Shown piece after piece: positions 50,901-63,999 of a stretch of DNA of 64,000 nt. Below the pieces are notes generated by a model, which saw only the letters and a program-made list of their open reading frames with translations, did no database searches and had not been told where the DNA came from. Position 1 is the first letter of the stretch. Each line of letters opens with the position of its first letter. The stretch spans positions 156,551,618 to 156,615,617 of the forward strand of contig OY997588.1 in NCBI GenBank assembly GCA_963921825.1, in the 5' to 3' direction. Made by a program: the position numbers and the translations under genes. The stretch comes from Erodium maritimum (taxonomy: Eukaryota > Streptophyta > Magnoliopsida > Geraniales > Geraniaceae).

Positions 50901-53900
50901 TGACAAACAAAAAGTAAATACATGGCATTTTTACTGTATAGATTAGTGTAAAAAATATATGTAAATATCCCTAACTATGTATCTGATTTTGTATACAAAC
51001 AATGTATGATACTTTTGTTTTCTTAGATGGCTTATTGATTATCATAGAGAAATTAAGGACTCAAGCCCAGAAGTTTCCTCTTATACATATATATAGTAGG
51101 GAAATTTTAAATATAATACCCTGATAAATATTTATTTGTAGTATAATATTCGAGATTGTTTTTCTGTAATATAATACTCTGATAAATATTTGTTTTCAAT
51201 TTAGTATCTATTGTTACTTTTCCATCCAATTTTGGATAGAAAACGGTCATAGGCGAAGCACGTGACCCTTTTTTTTTCTTCAAAATACCAATAATACTCT
51301 TAGAAAATAGTCAACTACATTTTGACTTTTTCAAAATACCAATAATATCCTTATAAAAAAATTATTTTATCAAAATAAAATCTGATTTTTATATAAAAAA
51401 ATTCAAATAACTCTGATTTTTATAAAATTTTAATAAAAATCTGATTTTTTGATATTTTAAAAAATTTATGGTTTGAAGCACTAATGACATCCTTTAGAAA
51501 ATTTGATTGTTAGTGATGGATATTTTGGATTTTTTATACTCTTTGAATGGAAAAATAACAACAAAATAACGGTTAGGTACTAAACTGAAAATAAATGTAT
51601 GACGGGTATTATATTATAAAAACAATCTCGAATATTATATTATAAATAAATGTTTATCAGTATATTATATTATAAGTAAACGTTTCCTCTATAATATAAT
51701 CAAATTCTTTCACTGCAGGGCTTAGTGGTTGCGGATGAAATATCAGTGCTCCAAGGAAAGGTTAGGCTCCATAAACAATATTATAGTTTCAATTCTCCAT
51801 TGTTTAGTGTTTTTATGAAGTAAATGTTGTTGAAGTGATTAAACGACAGGGTAATTTATTGTTAGAATAAAGGGTTAAATATCGAAACTTACGCTTAAGT
51901 ATTGGTCACGAACACTACACTACCCACGTTCTCAAAATGAACAATACACTACCTTTAAGTATTGGTCACGCGATTTTGTTAGTTAAAATGGACGGAATTT
52001 TCCATTCCGTTAGTCATATGACCTCAAGCATCATATAATGGATGGTAAAATGACGTTTTTTTCCCTTAAGTATTTGACCTCTATAAATTTTATAAGGAAC
52101 AATGGCGAGGGTACAATGATAATGTTCCTTACAAAATGTGTAGAGGTCAAATAATTAAGGGGAAACGTCATTTTACCATCCATTATATGACGCTTGAGGT
52201 CATATGACTAACGGAATGGAAAACTCCGTCCATTTTTACTAACAAAATCTCGTGACCAATACTTAAAGGTAGTGTATTGTTCATTTTGAGAACGTGGGTA
52301 GTGTAGTGTTTGGGACCAATACTTAAGAGTAAGTTTCGATATTTAACCCTAGAATAAAATAAGCTTTTTTTTTCCAGGAAGCTCAGTTGGTGGAACAGAA
52401 CGAGCAACTTAAGCAGATGGTAATTAACTATTTTCAAGCCCACACTGTAGTTACGCCAACTTACGGTGAATTATGCATGTTTTCGTAAACACTAACGACG
52501 AATTGTTTTTCATAAAAAGTTACGGTAAATTACTTCATTCCTACAAATTCACTAACAAGGTTAATACTTTCTTTTCTTTTCTTTTCTTTTTTGTAAAAAT
52601 TTGAGTGTCTATAAAAATGCGAACACAAGTTTCAAATTGATAAAATCAAGTACTCGTCAGGTTATACAGAACGAAACACATATAATGCACATGGTAGAAT
52701 CTTCATTTTCAAAAGATGGTTGGTGTCATGTGTTTATCATTGACTAAATTTCAAAGACAACGGATTTATCGGTGAAAAATAATACACTATTAATTTTTGC
52801 AAAATGTACATAATTTACCATAATTTATTACAGCTATCCCTTATTTTTCGCATAAATTTACAATTCCACCTGCAAATCGTTTGGGTTAATTTTCACATAA
52901 GGGTTCCAAATTGCTAAACAAGTACATGAGCCTACAAGTTATGCAAAGGGTAAACCGTCTTTCTCAAAAGAGAGTTGATATAATGTGACAGTTAGTGACT
53001 AAATTCCATTAAAGACAATAGATTTACGGATGAAAACTAGATCGCTATTGATTTTTACAAAACATGTATATTTCACCGCAATTTTTTACAGTTATCCTTT
53101 GTTTTTTCTTCTTTAAATCCGAGTCTTGAGCTCAAACTGACGTTTACGGGGTTGCAGATGATGACGTTATTGGCAGCAAAAGAGCCCATCCTCTTTCGAG
53201 AGTTGTTCGAGAAAATTGCAGTGAAGGAAGACGGAAAAGAGTGCATCTCATCAGAGTCGACCGTTGATAGCAATCACAACAATGCTAAGGATGATACATC
53301 CGATACATCTCTCGAGCTAGGGTATGCATGTCTTTTCTTGTTCATATATTCATGGAATACCGGAAAATATATCATATATTTAAGTTGTTTACAAGTCGTT
53401 ATCGTCATCTATATATCTTGTTGTTAATTAGAATCGGTTTAACCCGTCAGAAAATGACTTAGAGCCGCGCTTGACATGCATGTGACCTGTTGGATTTATA
53501 AAATGACGAAACTAACCTTCTTTTGTTTGTTTGGATCTTAGATTAAATTGAGGTAGCTACATTTTTTAGGAACTTCCAATGGTTTTACTTAAATCAGGGT
53601 CGCATGACACACGTGTGGCTTGTCGTATTTTCAATTTGGTAAAAATCTTGAAGGTACAGACAGAAAAATGTTTTTTTTTGCTATGAATATCGTTAAATAA
53701 TCGATACAAAACTTCTGATGAATATTTCTTTTGAAACATATATAGATGAATGCTGATATAATTGTATATAATGAAATAGACTTTTGAATTGTTTAGACAA
53801 TACAAATATTTCTTAAAGAATACATAAAAAATCACGACATCATTGTTCCTTGACACACACTAATGTAATCAATTTGAATCAATAATAATATTGTATCTTT

Positions 53901-53975
53901 CGCTAAAAAAAATTATTATTATTTATTGACATCGTTCATTTATTTTGCAGGCTCCAATCTCCTGGGTGGAAGTAG
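47918..53975 (+). CDS. MIKC-type MADS-box transcription factor, SVP/StMADS11 clade, 8 exons
   Basis: This is a DNA-binding transcription factor recognising CArG boxes as a dimer; the SVP/AGL24/StMADS11 group acts in flowering time, meristem and bud control. Exons are 47918-48099 (182 nt), 49098-49164, 50258-50319, 50417-50516, 51719-51760, 51761-52377 intron then 52378-52419, 53158-53321 and 53951-53975. The lengths 182, 67, 62, 100, 42, 42 are typical of MIKC genes. The joined frame is 227 codons plus stop. Residues 1-60 form the MADS domain ([30 protein letters not shown]), about 61-83 the I region, about 84-160 the K-domain with heptad-like Leu/Ile spacing, and the acidic C-terminus ends LELGLQSPGWK. 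All borders are GT-AG. Introns 4 and 5 carry MITEs close to their acceptors and intron 7 carries a retroposon tail. The clade is fairly sure; the exact ortholog is not. Confidence 0.93.
51095..51690. mobile_element. Fold-back MITE in MADS intron 4
   Basis: The left arm (TATAATACCCTGATAAATATT phrases) and the right arm (inverse ATATTATATTATAAATAAATG phrases) flank a core with CCATCCAATTTTGGAT. It ends about 28 bases before exon 5. The exact termini and target duplication are unclear. Confidence 0.7.
51872..52349. mobile_element. MULE-type MITE (B), intact copy, in MADS intron 5
   Basis: Perfect inverse ends GGGTTAAATATCGAAACTTA / TAAGTTTCGATATTTAACCC with exact nine-base duplications TAGAATAAA (51863-51871 and 52350-52358). 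It is the uninterrupted version of the element at 907-2520 and ends 28 bases before exon 6. Confidence 0.95.
53430..53912 (+). mobile_element. Probable retroposon in MADS intron 7
   Basis: The segment ends in ATATTGTATCTTTCGCTAAAAAAAA, the recurring tail type. The 5' border is uncertain and no target duplication is proven. Confidence 0.4.
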
Positions 53976-55261
53976 AGACTTCATGTTCATTAATATGTAT
54001 TACTATATACTTTAATCTGTAATACTATCTGAATCAGCAGGACTACTTTGGTCATCATTGCCATGATTACATTTACAATAAGTTTTTTCACTTTTTTATA
54101 ATGAAATGGAAAAATATATATATATATTACTTAAATGATTAAATAATTATATATTATTATATTACGAAGTCAAAGTTCAAGTTTTATAAGAAAAAAATGA
54201 TTATTTGATAAATTTTCACAAAATTCAGATGTTTTTTCTTCAATTTAGATAGTGATTATGAATCATAAACTCGTACATATGCATGGATTAAAATATTACT
54301 TCTTTTAAACTTAAATTGGATTTTTGGAAAATTAATAAAATAATAAAATAGTAAAATACTATAAAAACATTCAAATTATAATAAATTATGTAATGTCACC
54401 AAAACAAAATTATCATAAATAATATTTTTAAATAGCTTAAATGAAAAGAACAGTAAATCACATAATTTAATAAATATACCAGAATTTTTCACTAAGTTGG
54501 TTTGTAATGCTTGCTACTTACAATGATCTGAACGTCGTATATATTATTTGGTACTAAGGGAAGTCCAGACGTTTATGGTTGAGAGTTCTCCATAAAAAAT
54601 GTATGACCGACAATATAGTTAGACCACCGATTCTTACCGCCGAGAGCGATCGGAATCCGGCATGAAATACATTTGTTGGCCCACACAATATGTGAGGTTT
54701 GTGCTACGCTGCCTCGTTAGGAACCATAAAGTATCTACCGAAAAACGGGACACACAATCTAACAAATCTTCTTCATTAATTGTTGAGATCTTTGTTTTGC
54801 CATCTTACCACTCACGATTAACGGGCTCTCCTCATAAGATCAATAGGTGGTCAAGTAATCTAGTTTGTGTTAGGTCGAGCAACAATTTTATCACTACAAG
54901 ATTTATAGTAGAAGTATCTTGGCGATGCCCACAATATTATCAATACATAGCTTATTTTGGTTATAGTTATAAGATCAACGAGTTGAAATTATTTACGAGA
55001 AGTGTCCATACTCATACTTTAGATCTTTCCATTGCCTATGTTTTTCCGTTTTAATAAATAAAATAATAGTCTCTTAAAAAAATTATATATTGGTTCACAA
55101 ATAATATTGTATTATTATTTTAAAACTTAGTCTTATCATGTGTTATATTTTTTTAGAAGATATTATAAACCAATACCATGGACAAGATCTTTCATCATAA
55201 ATAACACTAACTAAGTAAATCAGATACTTTATTTTACTATTATTCTTAATTTCATAGTTTA
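53976..55261. other. MADS 3' UTR and AT-rich intergenic DNA
   Basis: The 3' UTR of the MADS gene follows the stop at 53975. Further on I see no gene; a 130-codon frame at 54662-55054 ends in AATAAATAAAATAATAGTCT and an A-run and is probably retroelement-derived. Confidence 0.4.
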
Positions 55262-55990
55262 ATTTAATAGAGACTCATTAATAAATTAATAAACCTTAAA
55301 TACCGAAAATCATATCTAACGACACAAGTGTTGTATCCACAGACTGTTCTCGAGAACCCGATTGATGACCTACGAGATGAATAGCTCTCGAGAAGGACGT
55401 CACAATGACTAGAAAAACAACGACGAACATGTTATTCTTTCTTGTCGGTTCTCTAGAAAGATCAACTGATAAGAAGCCCCGACCATACATGTTACCAAAG
55501 GTAGTAACCACACCTACTAGGGTTCCGAGGTTCCGAAAGAGGGGGAACAAATAAAATAAAAAACGACGAGCAAGAACCACTCGCGGTCATCCTTCAGAAG
55601 TCTGGAGCGACGATAGAAGTTGGACAGCATCGGCGGGTGCAGATCTGATCCGCTTGAGGCTGATGCACGGATCTGGCCAGGTAAGCACAAAAAGCAAGAG
55701 CACGTCTGAGCGGCACGGACCACGATGTTCTAGTGAAAGGTGGGTGCAAGTATGACCGTCTGGTCGGAAGAGAAGCATGGAAAAAAGGCTCGACCAGATG
55801 AGCTCGGGTTGTCGTCATCAGGAGATAAGGCCGAAGGGGAGGAGGCTTATGACCGACCGTCGTCGTCGGCGGGATCTGAGACAGGAGGGGGGAAACGACG
55901 GTGGGAGGGCTGGGAGAGTTGGCCAAGCGGCTGCCTCCAACTTAAGGTGCTCCGACAGGTTTACTAGAAGCAAGAACCGTTAGTGTTGAC
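55262..55990 (-). mobile_element. Retroposon remnant related to 23517-24039
   Basis: The part 55262-55765 matches the 23517-24039 insert in the same orientation, with shared words such as GAGATGAATAGCTCT, GTGCAGATCTGATCCGCT and GCACAAAAAGCA. This copy continues further at its 5' side (beyond 55765) and lacks a clean T-run, so it is longer but older. The outer border is approximate. Confidence 0.65.
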
Positions 55991-56704
55991 GAGTTGCTAG
56001 ATTTGTAAGAAACATATTCAGCAGTTATCGGTCCGGCGACGAGGAGCAAAACTCCAGAACGGGCGGCTGGCAACAGCTTTGACCACCATGGCAGCGGATC
56101 CGACAAAGGGGAGTGTGGTGGAGCACAGAAGGACGGCGATCCCGTCGTATGGAGTGTCGGGCAAAGCAGGAGGACATCGAACGTGGCGAATTTCATCTTC
56201 CTATTAGTCGAGCCACTGTTGCCTACTATGATAACATCAGTGTCATCTGTCTCTCGGATAATCCGATACAACACCAACAAACAAAACATACTAAGATGAA
56301 TATTCACTTTGTTCGTAAAAAAGGTTGCCCGTGTACGAGTCCGTGTTTCACATACGCCCACTCGTTCTCAACTTGCCAGTATCTTTACCAAAAGTCTTTT
56401 GAAGCATCTCTTCGATGGTTTTCGGTCCAACTTAGACGTTTCTTGTTCCGACTATAAAGGCATATTAGATATATTTGGATAATGACTTTGTATTTTGTAT
56501 TCAAATTATAAAAATATCATGTACATTGCAACTAATTCTTGTATTTAAACAAGTACGGGATAGTACCCCAAATATATACCCAAAAAACCCTACCCTATGT
56601 ACTCTAATAAAGAACCATAAAAAATGTTCTGACACGACAATAAAATATATTATATAAGAGAGAAATCTATACGTCAAAGATAACTACGACACAAGATCTC
56701 TTGA
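55991..56704. other. Intergenic, no gene recognised
   Basis: Open frames on both strands below 140 codons have no known domain; they may be further 5' sequence of the retroposon family. Confidence 0.35.
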
Positions 56705-56712
56705 TGTATCGT

Positions 56713-57425
56713 CAGTGGCGGACTTACTAAGGACTGAGGGGGGGCACGTGCCCCCCCTGAAATTTTAGAAAAATATATTACAACGCATTTGTTTTTCATT
56801 TTATTCCAAAAAACATAATATTTTGTCATAAGTGCCCCTCCTCAGATTAAGAAAAAAAGATTATTTCTTAATTTATTTTCATTCCAATCTATATTTTATT
56901 ATAATTTTTTGAATTTCTTAATTTTACTTGCTTACGTATTCAAATGTAAGTTTTTATTATATTAATTTTTTGTTTTCATGATTTTCTTTATATTTTATAT
57001 TATTTAAGTGTCTTAAATTAACAAAATTTTAATTTAAGTTATTATTTTAAAATTTAAGATTATTATTGATTCAAAGTTTAGTTATTACTTAAGATTACTA
57101 TTATCAATATAAATTTATTTATCCACAAAATTAGTATAACCATTCAAATAGATTTGACAAAAAAAATCTAATTATACAATATTTGATAAGAGGAAAAAAT
57201 CGAGTGAGAAACCAATGAATATCGTATATGTTAAGAAATATATTTATATTGTGTTGACAAGAAATTGTTTTACACCATTTGACGTCATATTTTTAAAATA
57301 AATATGATTTTTTTTAATTTTTATACGATATTAATACTTTGATGTTATTATATGTTATTTTCATTTCGATCTGTAAAAAGAAAAAATCGTGCCCCCTCTC
57401 ATTGAAAATGCTAGATCCCCCACTG
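56713..57425. mobile_element. Non-autonomous hAT element, 713 bp
   Basis: The ends CAGTGGCGGA and TCCCCCACTG are inverses in part, and exact eight-base duplications TGTATCGT lie at 56705-56712 and 57426-57433. The GC-rich ends (GGGGGGGCACGTGCCCCCCC) form a local palindrome; the interior is AT-rich and non-coding. Confidence 0.93.
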
Positions 57426-57500
57426 TGTATCGTAATATGAAATCTTTGATTCAGTACTATAAATTCTGAAGATCTTAAACCTCAATCAATATGAATGCAA

Positions 57501-57705
57501 AATTACAGGAATGCCACTGCCCGAGTACGACAAAATACCAATGCGACGGTCAATATTAAATCGGCCAAAAAAGGACGGATAGAATAGGGACAACTATTAT
57601 GGCTATTTAAGTGACAACGCGACCTCACGCTCTGTCTTTAATAACTTGTACTGAAAGCCGCACGTCCACAAAAATGTAACTTCATTTTCTAATAATAATA
57701 AAAAA
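57501..57705 (+). repeat. Copy 3 of the MADS-gene upstream region
   Basis: It matches copies 1 and 2 in the upstream half (AAAATTAC, TGTCTTTAATAACTTGTAC, GTCCACA, TTTTCTAATAATAA). It is cut off at 57705 where MITE sequence begins. Confidence 0.75.
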
Positions 57706-58270
57706 GGTTAAATGTCGAAGGGTTAAGTATCGAAATTTACTCTTAAGTATTGGTCACGGACACTACACTACTCATATTTTCAAAATGAACACTACACTAC
57801 CTTAAGTATTGGTCACGCGATTTTGTTAGTAAAAATAGACGGAATTTTCCATTCCGTTAGTCATATGACCTCAAGTGTCATATAATGGATGGTAAAATGA
57901 CGTTTCCCCTTAATTATATGACCTCTGCAATTCCGTTAGTCATATGACCTCAAGTGTCATAAAATGGATGGTAAAATGACATTTTTTGCCTTTAAATATT
58001 TGACCTCTATTCATTTTATAAGGAACAATAACGAGGGTACAATGGTAATGTTCCTCATAAAATGTGTAGCGGTCATATAATTAAGGGGAAACGTCATTTT
58101 ACCATCCATTATATGATACTTGAAGTCATATGACTAACGACATGGATTATAAGAGGTATTATGGATTTTTTTAAGTGTATTGGATGGAAAATTAACGACA
58201 TGTATGAAAGTAATGAAAATCCAAATATAGGGTGGTGAGATGGAAAAATAATAATTAAGATAATGAAATA
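57706..58270. mobile_element. Rearranged MULE-type MITE (B), copy 3, joined to a MITE (A) arm
   Basis: The left arm matches 51872-52349 but contains an internal duplication of about 80 bp (TTCCGTTAGTCATATGACCT occurs at about 57853 and 57931). The right arm stops near 58140 and continues as an A-type arm (GGTGGTGAGATGGAA). It looks like a chimera made by recombination. Confidence 0.65.
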
Positions 58271-58831
58271 ATTTATACCCTTACAAAAAATATAACTACA
58301 ATTTTTAAAAAGTAAACACCTCACAATATTAATTTACAACAATCCCATATACATGATGAATTATTAAGTTAGAGCGATGTCTTTACATTTCGATGGGTTT
58401 TTTTTCATTGATCCGAGAGAAATGAATGCATTAAAAAAATACTTGTGGGGCTTGGGATGGAAACCACAACCACCAAAACAAAGTCCAACAAAAATCCGAC
58501 CTAAAAGACAAAAGCAACAAAGAATAGAGAATACAAGAGAAAACAACCACCCCGGTCCACCACAATAACCACTAGCATGCCAGACTAGTGAACAATGCCT
58601 CAGGAGACTGCTCGGGCAACCTTGATCGGACTAGTGAACAGTATCACAGGAGACCGCACGGGTGAATCCTCTGGCCTCAAGAAGGCTAAGTGATCCATGC
58701 TCCTCCACCCGTATATAATGTATGCTTCTAGAACACTACAAATAAGTTTTATAGGGAATTCGATACATAAAGTTTCTTTGATGGGGAATATAATGCTCGA
58801 TATTTAACAATCAATCCATTGCCATATATAG
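58271..58831. other. Intergenic, no gene
   Basis: No gene is recognised between the chimeric MITE and the MADS relic. Confidence 0.4.
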
Positions 58832-58925
58832 GTAAAAAAAACATTGATCTTGTTCGATTGAACCAAGAAGTCGCAGAGAACAGGACGAGCAATTTAAGCA
58901 GAGGGTAATTGAGTAATTTTGACCT
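58832..58925 (+). pseudogene. MADS-box relic: exon 3 fused to exon 6
   Basis: Bases from 58832 match MADS exon 3 (TTGAACCAAGAAGTCGC) including the TATAG of the preceding intron end, and after about 58878 they match the end of exon 6 (GACGAGCAATTTAAGCAGA) and the start of intron 6 (GGTAATT). The flanking intron sequence shows it is a genomic, not cDNA-derived, copy. Exons 4 and 5 are missing, so it cannot encode a protein. Confidence 0.88.
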
Positions 58926-60383
58926 ACACCATTTTTTTTCTCTCTGAGCGGTGCATCTCCCCCGCCTGTGAGTTGTCGTGCCAGCCAGACGCAGGTACCA
59001 TCCCTCCCCATCCATCACTAGTCGCGCTCCTCCGAGCCCGTGACGCCGGGGCCTCCACAACACGCACTCTTGGGTGAGCGCAACCACCACCTCCACTTCC
59101 ACTCCACTCCCTCGATCGCAAGGTATCAATCAAATCAGCAGAGAACTGATCTCCACCAGCCGCCTGCCGGATGTTCCCGTGTACAAAAGTCAAGGCTCTC
59201 GCGTAGGATCACCTAGGGGGCTTATCGCAGGCACTTGGCTGGCATCCTAGGTGAGGGCTCGGGGCCCCGGGTTAGGTATCCGGTCCATTGTTACCCCGAC
59301 CCCATCCCTCGAGATGACCAAGCCATAGGTATCGGGTCTAGTGTCACTAGGGTTGGGGCCTCAGACTCCCGCTCCCAACCCAATGCCTCTCCATCGCCTC
59401 CAAAGGAATGCGACGACACCCCAACCGGTCGTCTGGCTGGTGGGCGAGGCCCTCGTGCAGCATTGAAGCGCATCAGTCCTCGATGGTACGCCGGGAGATG
59501 ACTCTGAGGATAACGGGTCGACGCCGATTTCCAGGCTCTCCTCCTCGCCGGGGTCTCCATAGCAGCCGGTGCCTCCATCCTTGAAGGTAGAGATATAGAG
59601 CCTCCTGCTCCAATGGTAGTATCGGGGAAATTGTGATATTTAGAAGGGAAAATTGTGATAGCGTTCGATTAAACCGGAACAATAAATCTGTACAGGAAGC
59701 TATGACAATTGGTAGTTTGGAGTGGCGTCTAGGAGGACTTAGTATTAAATTGAGAAACCAATGTGTGTCGTCCTCCATAGATTGATTAGATAGGACTCGA
59801 AGAACGCAACAGTATTGGCCTCCAAAAAATAGGGGAGTACCATGTCAAAACTTGATGGTGCATCCGTCACCCTACGGTATTAATGGCCACCCCCACTTGA
59901 CCCTGAACTCTTTATTGGGCGAGGTGTTATTATCATTTTTCTACAAAAACTAATGATGAACTATTTTCTGTCTACAAATCCCTTATACTAAGTTTAGTAT
60001 TTTTTTTTGAAATGATAGATTTACCCTTTGCATTATATTTGTTTTGTTATTTTTAACATTCATCTATACAAACTCTTGTGTATGCACTTTTATGGGAGTG
60101 CTTTCTAGCTTTCGCAAAATAATAATAATAATAATTTACCGTATGTTTTTACATAACGCCATATAGTTTCACAACACGTTTTTACAATTATTCCTATATA
60201 TTATTTAACATATATGTATAATATAATCATTTCTCCTCAAAAAAAATATATATAACATGTATGTTAAGCTAATTTGGATTATTGACCAACAGTTCTGATT
60301 CTATGCCTTGCGCGAAGAACTAGAGTTGGAAGTTAGGGCTCTTTTTAAGCAAATACTGAAGCGTAACAAAAATATATAAAAAA
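58926..60383. other. Intergenic, partly GC-rich, no gene
   Basis: Open frames at 58924-59193 and 59235-59578 lie on both strands and have no domain I know; I treat this as unclassified repeat DNA. Near 60095-60135 another TTTCGC-type tail followed by AAT repeats occurs. Confidence 0.4.
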
Positions 60384-60455
60384 TTCCATTGCCGGGAATC
60401 GAACCCGGGTCTCCTGGGTGAAAGCCAGATATCCTAACCGCTGGACGACAATGGA
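60384..60455 (-). tRNA. trnE: tRNA-Glu (UUC)
   Basis: On the minus strand this is a 72-nt tRNA starting TCCATTGTCGTCC. It has a 7-bp acceptor stem TCCATTG/CAATGGA, A-box-like AGCGGTTAGG, the anticodon loop CTTTCAC (anticodon UUC), T-arm GGTTCGATTCC and discriminator A. There is no intron. An A-run on the plus strand just below 60384 gives the T-tract terminator for RNA polymerase III. Confidence 0.97.
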
Positions 60456-61727
60456 TCTGTGACCTTAGGCTTATCAGAAGTTAGTATAAATAAATATTAC
60501 CTAATGTTAGCATATGCGTAAGTAAATAATCTATCAGGTAATTCTAATAATACATATGTGTTAATCTTTTATGTACAAGAATTTACTTTGTGAACTATTT
60601 TTTATGTCATGAATTAATTCTAAAAATTTAACGATCTACAAAATAATATGAATACGAACTTTTATTATGTCGTTGGCTTTTTTGATTTTGTAAAAACTAA
60701 TCGTAGTTTTTTTTATATACACAAAATCATGATTTTATTGGAAAAGATTTGAAACAAGAACTACACGAAATACATCAAGTAGCATTAAGTTACATTACGA
60801 GGAATTGAAAACCTAACCCTCCTAGATTAAACGAACTATGACCTAATAATCATTGCGTAAAATAACACGATCCCACCTTTTTACGTGTATTCATAAAAGA
60901 GCCTCTCTTATTTCGGAGGTTTTAATTTATGCTTGGACCTTGAATACCTGGAAATAAACATGATCAAATATCTTATGTGTACACCTAAGTTCACTAAGGT
61001 TAGCCAGATGGTGAAGAACTCTCTTACGGTCTCATTTTTCTTCGACGCCAGAATTTGAATCCCGATAAATGCATTTGTTTGGGAGCAGGCTAAAGTGAAT
61101 GGTAGGCTAAGCTAAAACATGATTCCCATGTATCTCACTCTGATAAAATAAAAAGAGTATATATACCCGAGGCCAGGTCCATCCGTGATCGAGTCAATAT
61201 CCATCTGCGTCCCAGGCCCAATCGAGAGTCAGACCGACCAATCGGACACGACCGAGTCTGGATCGAGACCCCGTCCAGTTCCCGCCCGAGACCAAGCCTT
61301 CCCCGTCCGAGCCGTGTATGAGAGCCCACCTGGGCCGTGACCAAAACCCAACCCTACTCATTTCTGCATATCATACCGGCCCGTTGTTGTTCCATTCGAC
61401 GAAAATAGGATAAGCCCATTTCATTAAATGACCCATCTGCGGCCCATTTTCTTCTGGCCCACTGCGATTTTCATTTGAGTTCAAGTGGAACCTTTGGACC
61501 AGATGTTATGAGAGAGTCAAGCCCCACCGCAGCACAGCGCGTGTCTGCACTCTCCCCTTTTAGAGTGATCTTTATTTTATTTGATTAATAAATCGGAGTA
61601 ATATTAATTTTTTTTGAACGCATTCCCACCTCCGATTTCTCTCGTCGACCCTCTCCGGCCCGTGCTCGCTCACTGAGTCTCCGCCGATTCTACCGAGTTC
61701 CGTCACCGAGTCACCCGATCCTTCGCC
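60456..61727. other. Intergenic and promoter/leader of the right-edge gene
   Basis: No gene is recognised from 60456 to about 61500. The CT-rich stretch 61618-61727 (CGACCCTCTCCGG, CGATTCTACCGAG) is the probable 5' leader of the gene starting at 61728. Confidence 0.45.
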
Positions 61728-63583
61728 ATGAAGAGCTCAGGTCTCGGAGTCTTCGATTTCAGCGAAGAAGACGAGCTTCCCGATGTGGCAGCGGGGAAAT
61801 TCCTGGAGAAGTTCAAAAACCCTAATTCCAAAGATAATGCGCTTCTCAAGTACAAATTTCTCGAATGCGGTGAGTTTTCTGTTCCTCAATTGTTCTCGCT
61901 CCTCATGCTTGGTTGTTCTAGTTTTGTAAGATGGTTGGTTGAAGTCAATTTTCAGTTTTAGGTGGGAAATGTAAGACCTTACTGTTCATGTTTGATCGGT
62001 CGGAGAGATTAGGAGCATAGTTAGAAGCGTAATTGTGATGGTTTTGATATGATGAGTTGTATGTTCTGTATTTTTTTTCTTCTGATAAACATGACAATTA
62101 AGCCAAACAGGTTGTTTCAGATCTTAGTATAATTTTGAGTAGATTGAATTGTGTTGAATATGGCTTGCCCGGGCTATATTAGCTGTGAATAAAAATTGAA
62201 ATGTTGGGGGTTCATTTTTCGTTCCAGTATAGGTAATATGCATTAGGGTATGGTTATGATATAACTCAGTAATTTAACATCTTTGTAATTCAGTAATTGG
62301 GCAATAGTTATTGAAATTCAAGAGGTGCTATTGCTACTGATTGTCCAGCTCGTCTAAATCGGGTAATAGTTGGAGGGGTTTGAGGCTTGACTTTTGAGAC
62401 AAGTGTTATCTTATTGCACAAATGGAGAAAACCCCCTTTGAAGTTTACCCTTTTCTATATAAGAGACACAGTTGAAATCACAGGCTGAATTGTGGTGTAG
62501 TTTTATGTTGTCATAGACTAGTTCATGAACTAATTTGCAGCAAATATGGTGCTGAAATGAAGAAATTATTTACTCATCTGGAGGAAAGGCATGCCAGAAG
62601 TTATAAACTTATAACCTTTTATATGTGTCCTTTATCCGTTATGTCCTGTTGATGGAAACTATTTAACCATATAGAACTTTATGCTCTTTGAACTAGTAAG
62701 TTTGTAGATTTTAATGACATTTTAGTGTTGTTTCTCTTGTTTAAATGTCCCAGTATTCTGACTCCCTTTTTATTTTATTTTTGTGCTATGCTTACATTGC
62801 TCACACTTTACATGTGCATGGTGGTTTCAATGCATTTAAGGGATGAATTATCAATGACATGCTTCTGCCTTTTGTGTTAAATTTTGTTTGTATTTTTTTT
62901 TCCAGTAGCCCAAGAAACCAGTGTTAAGAGAGATGTAGTCAGAAGTACACATTGTGTAGATGTGGAAGTCAACTGCGACAAAAATCTTGACAATGCTGTT
63001 TCAAGTACCCCTGAGTGTACAACTGGAGATGACTTTGCTAAAAATGAAGAAAATCCTAGGCTGGATGCTGCTCCACTATTCAATTCTTCTAGTCACATAC
63101 AACAAGGAGTCAAATTAGATAATCCAGAATCCCTGAGTCTCTTTGCTAAATCGGAGACAAAAGTGTTAAGCCTTCTATCACCTTCACCAATGAAACACCT
63201 AATAAATTCCCACTCGGGTTCCCCTCTCAAGGTACAGTAACTTCCACCTTTGTACTAACATGTATTCTATTTCAGAAACATATTTTCATGTTTATTTATC
63301 TATATTCGTTTGGGCAGGTTGAGTCACTTGACGTGTTTGCAGATGCTGATGAATGTGTTAGTGAAAGTACTACATCTAGTCCTTCTGATATGGTAGATGA
63401 TGGGGGTATGATTTTTATTTTTATTTTTTTATCATTGACTGAATAGCAGTGATGCTTGTAATTTCCTTGGACATATGTGGTGTACCTTGACCATTCCCAG
63501 TAGCTCTTACCATGTTTTGCTGCTATATTTCAGTTTCTCTAAATGGCTGGGCATCAGATCATTGCTTTGGCGATATGGAAATG
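61728..63583 (+). CDS. Probable ULP2-type SUMO protease, 5' part (first four exons)
   Basis: Exons 61728-61869, 62906-63231, 63318-63405 and 63534-63583 join in frame (606 nt, 202 codons) with GT-AG borders; the next donor GTAATA at 63584 shows the gene continues beyond the window. The N-terminus MKSSGLGVFDFSEEDELPD followed by KFLEKFKNP resembles the start of plant ULP2A/ULP2B (SPF1/2)-like proteases, which remove SUMO. The catalytic domain lies outside the window, so the family call rests on this short N-terminal similarity. The remaining part is Ser-rich and has no clear domain. Confidence 0.65.
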
Positions 63584-63744
63584 GTAATAATTTATTCTTC
63601 TGGATTTCATAAAGAGTGGTAACGGAACTGAGAATGTATATGTTTGGTTATTGAAGTGGCCATATACTGAATGGGTTGTTTGTGGGCTAGAAATATTCAC
63701 CAACGAGGCTAAAGTTTATCTTCTAGATTATGGTTGTCTTCAGC

Positions 63745-63999
63745 TAGGGGTGATCATCTGTCCCGGATCCAATTTAGGATGTAATCTCCTTAACAATTTG
63801 GATCGAAGACCATTTCTGCTTGGACTGAATATCATATAAATTCTAAACATAAATAATAAAATACAAGTTTTAGGCAAAAAGTTATAATAAGTAATATTCG
63901 GTTTGGGTTTGGATGGGAACTAAAATTGTAAATGACTGTTTGGACCAAACCTAACTGGTCTGTGTTTGACCCCAGATCAGATTTGTGTACACCCCTTTA
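63745..63999. mobile_element. hAT-like MITE in intron 4 of the ULP2-like gene
   Basis: The left end TAGGGGTGATCA and right end GTGTACACCCCTTTA are inverted relatives of the TAGGGGTG type seen at 18705. The element reaches the window edge, so its right flank and target duplication cannot be checked. Confidence 0.55.
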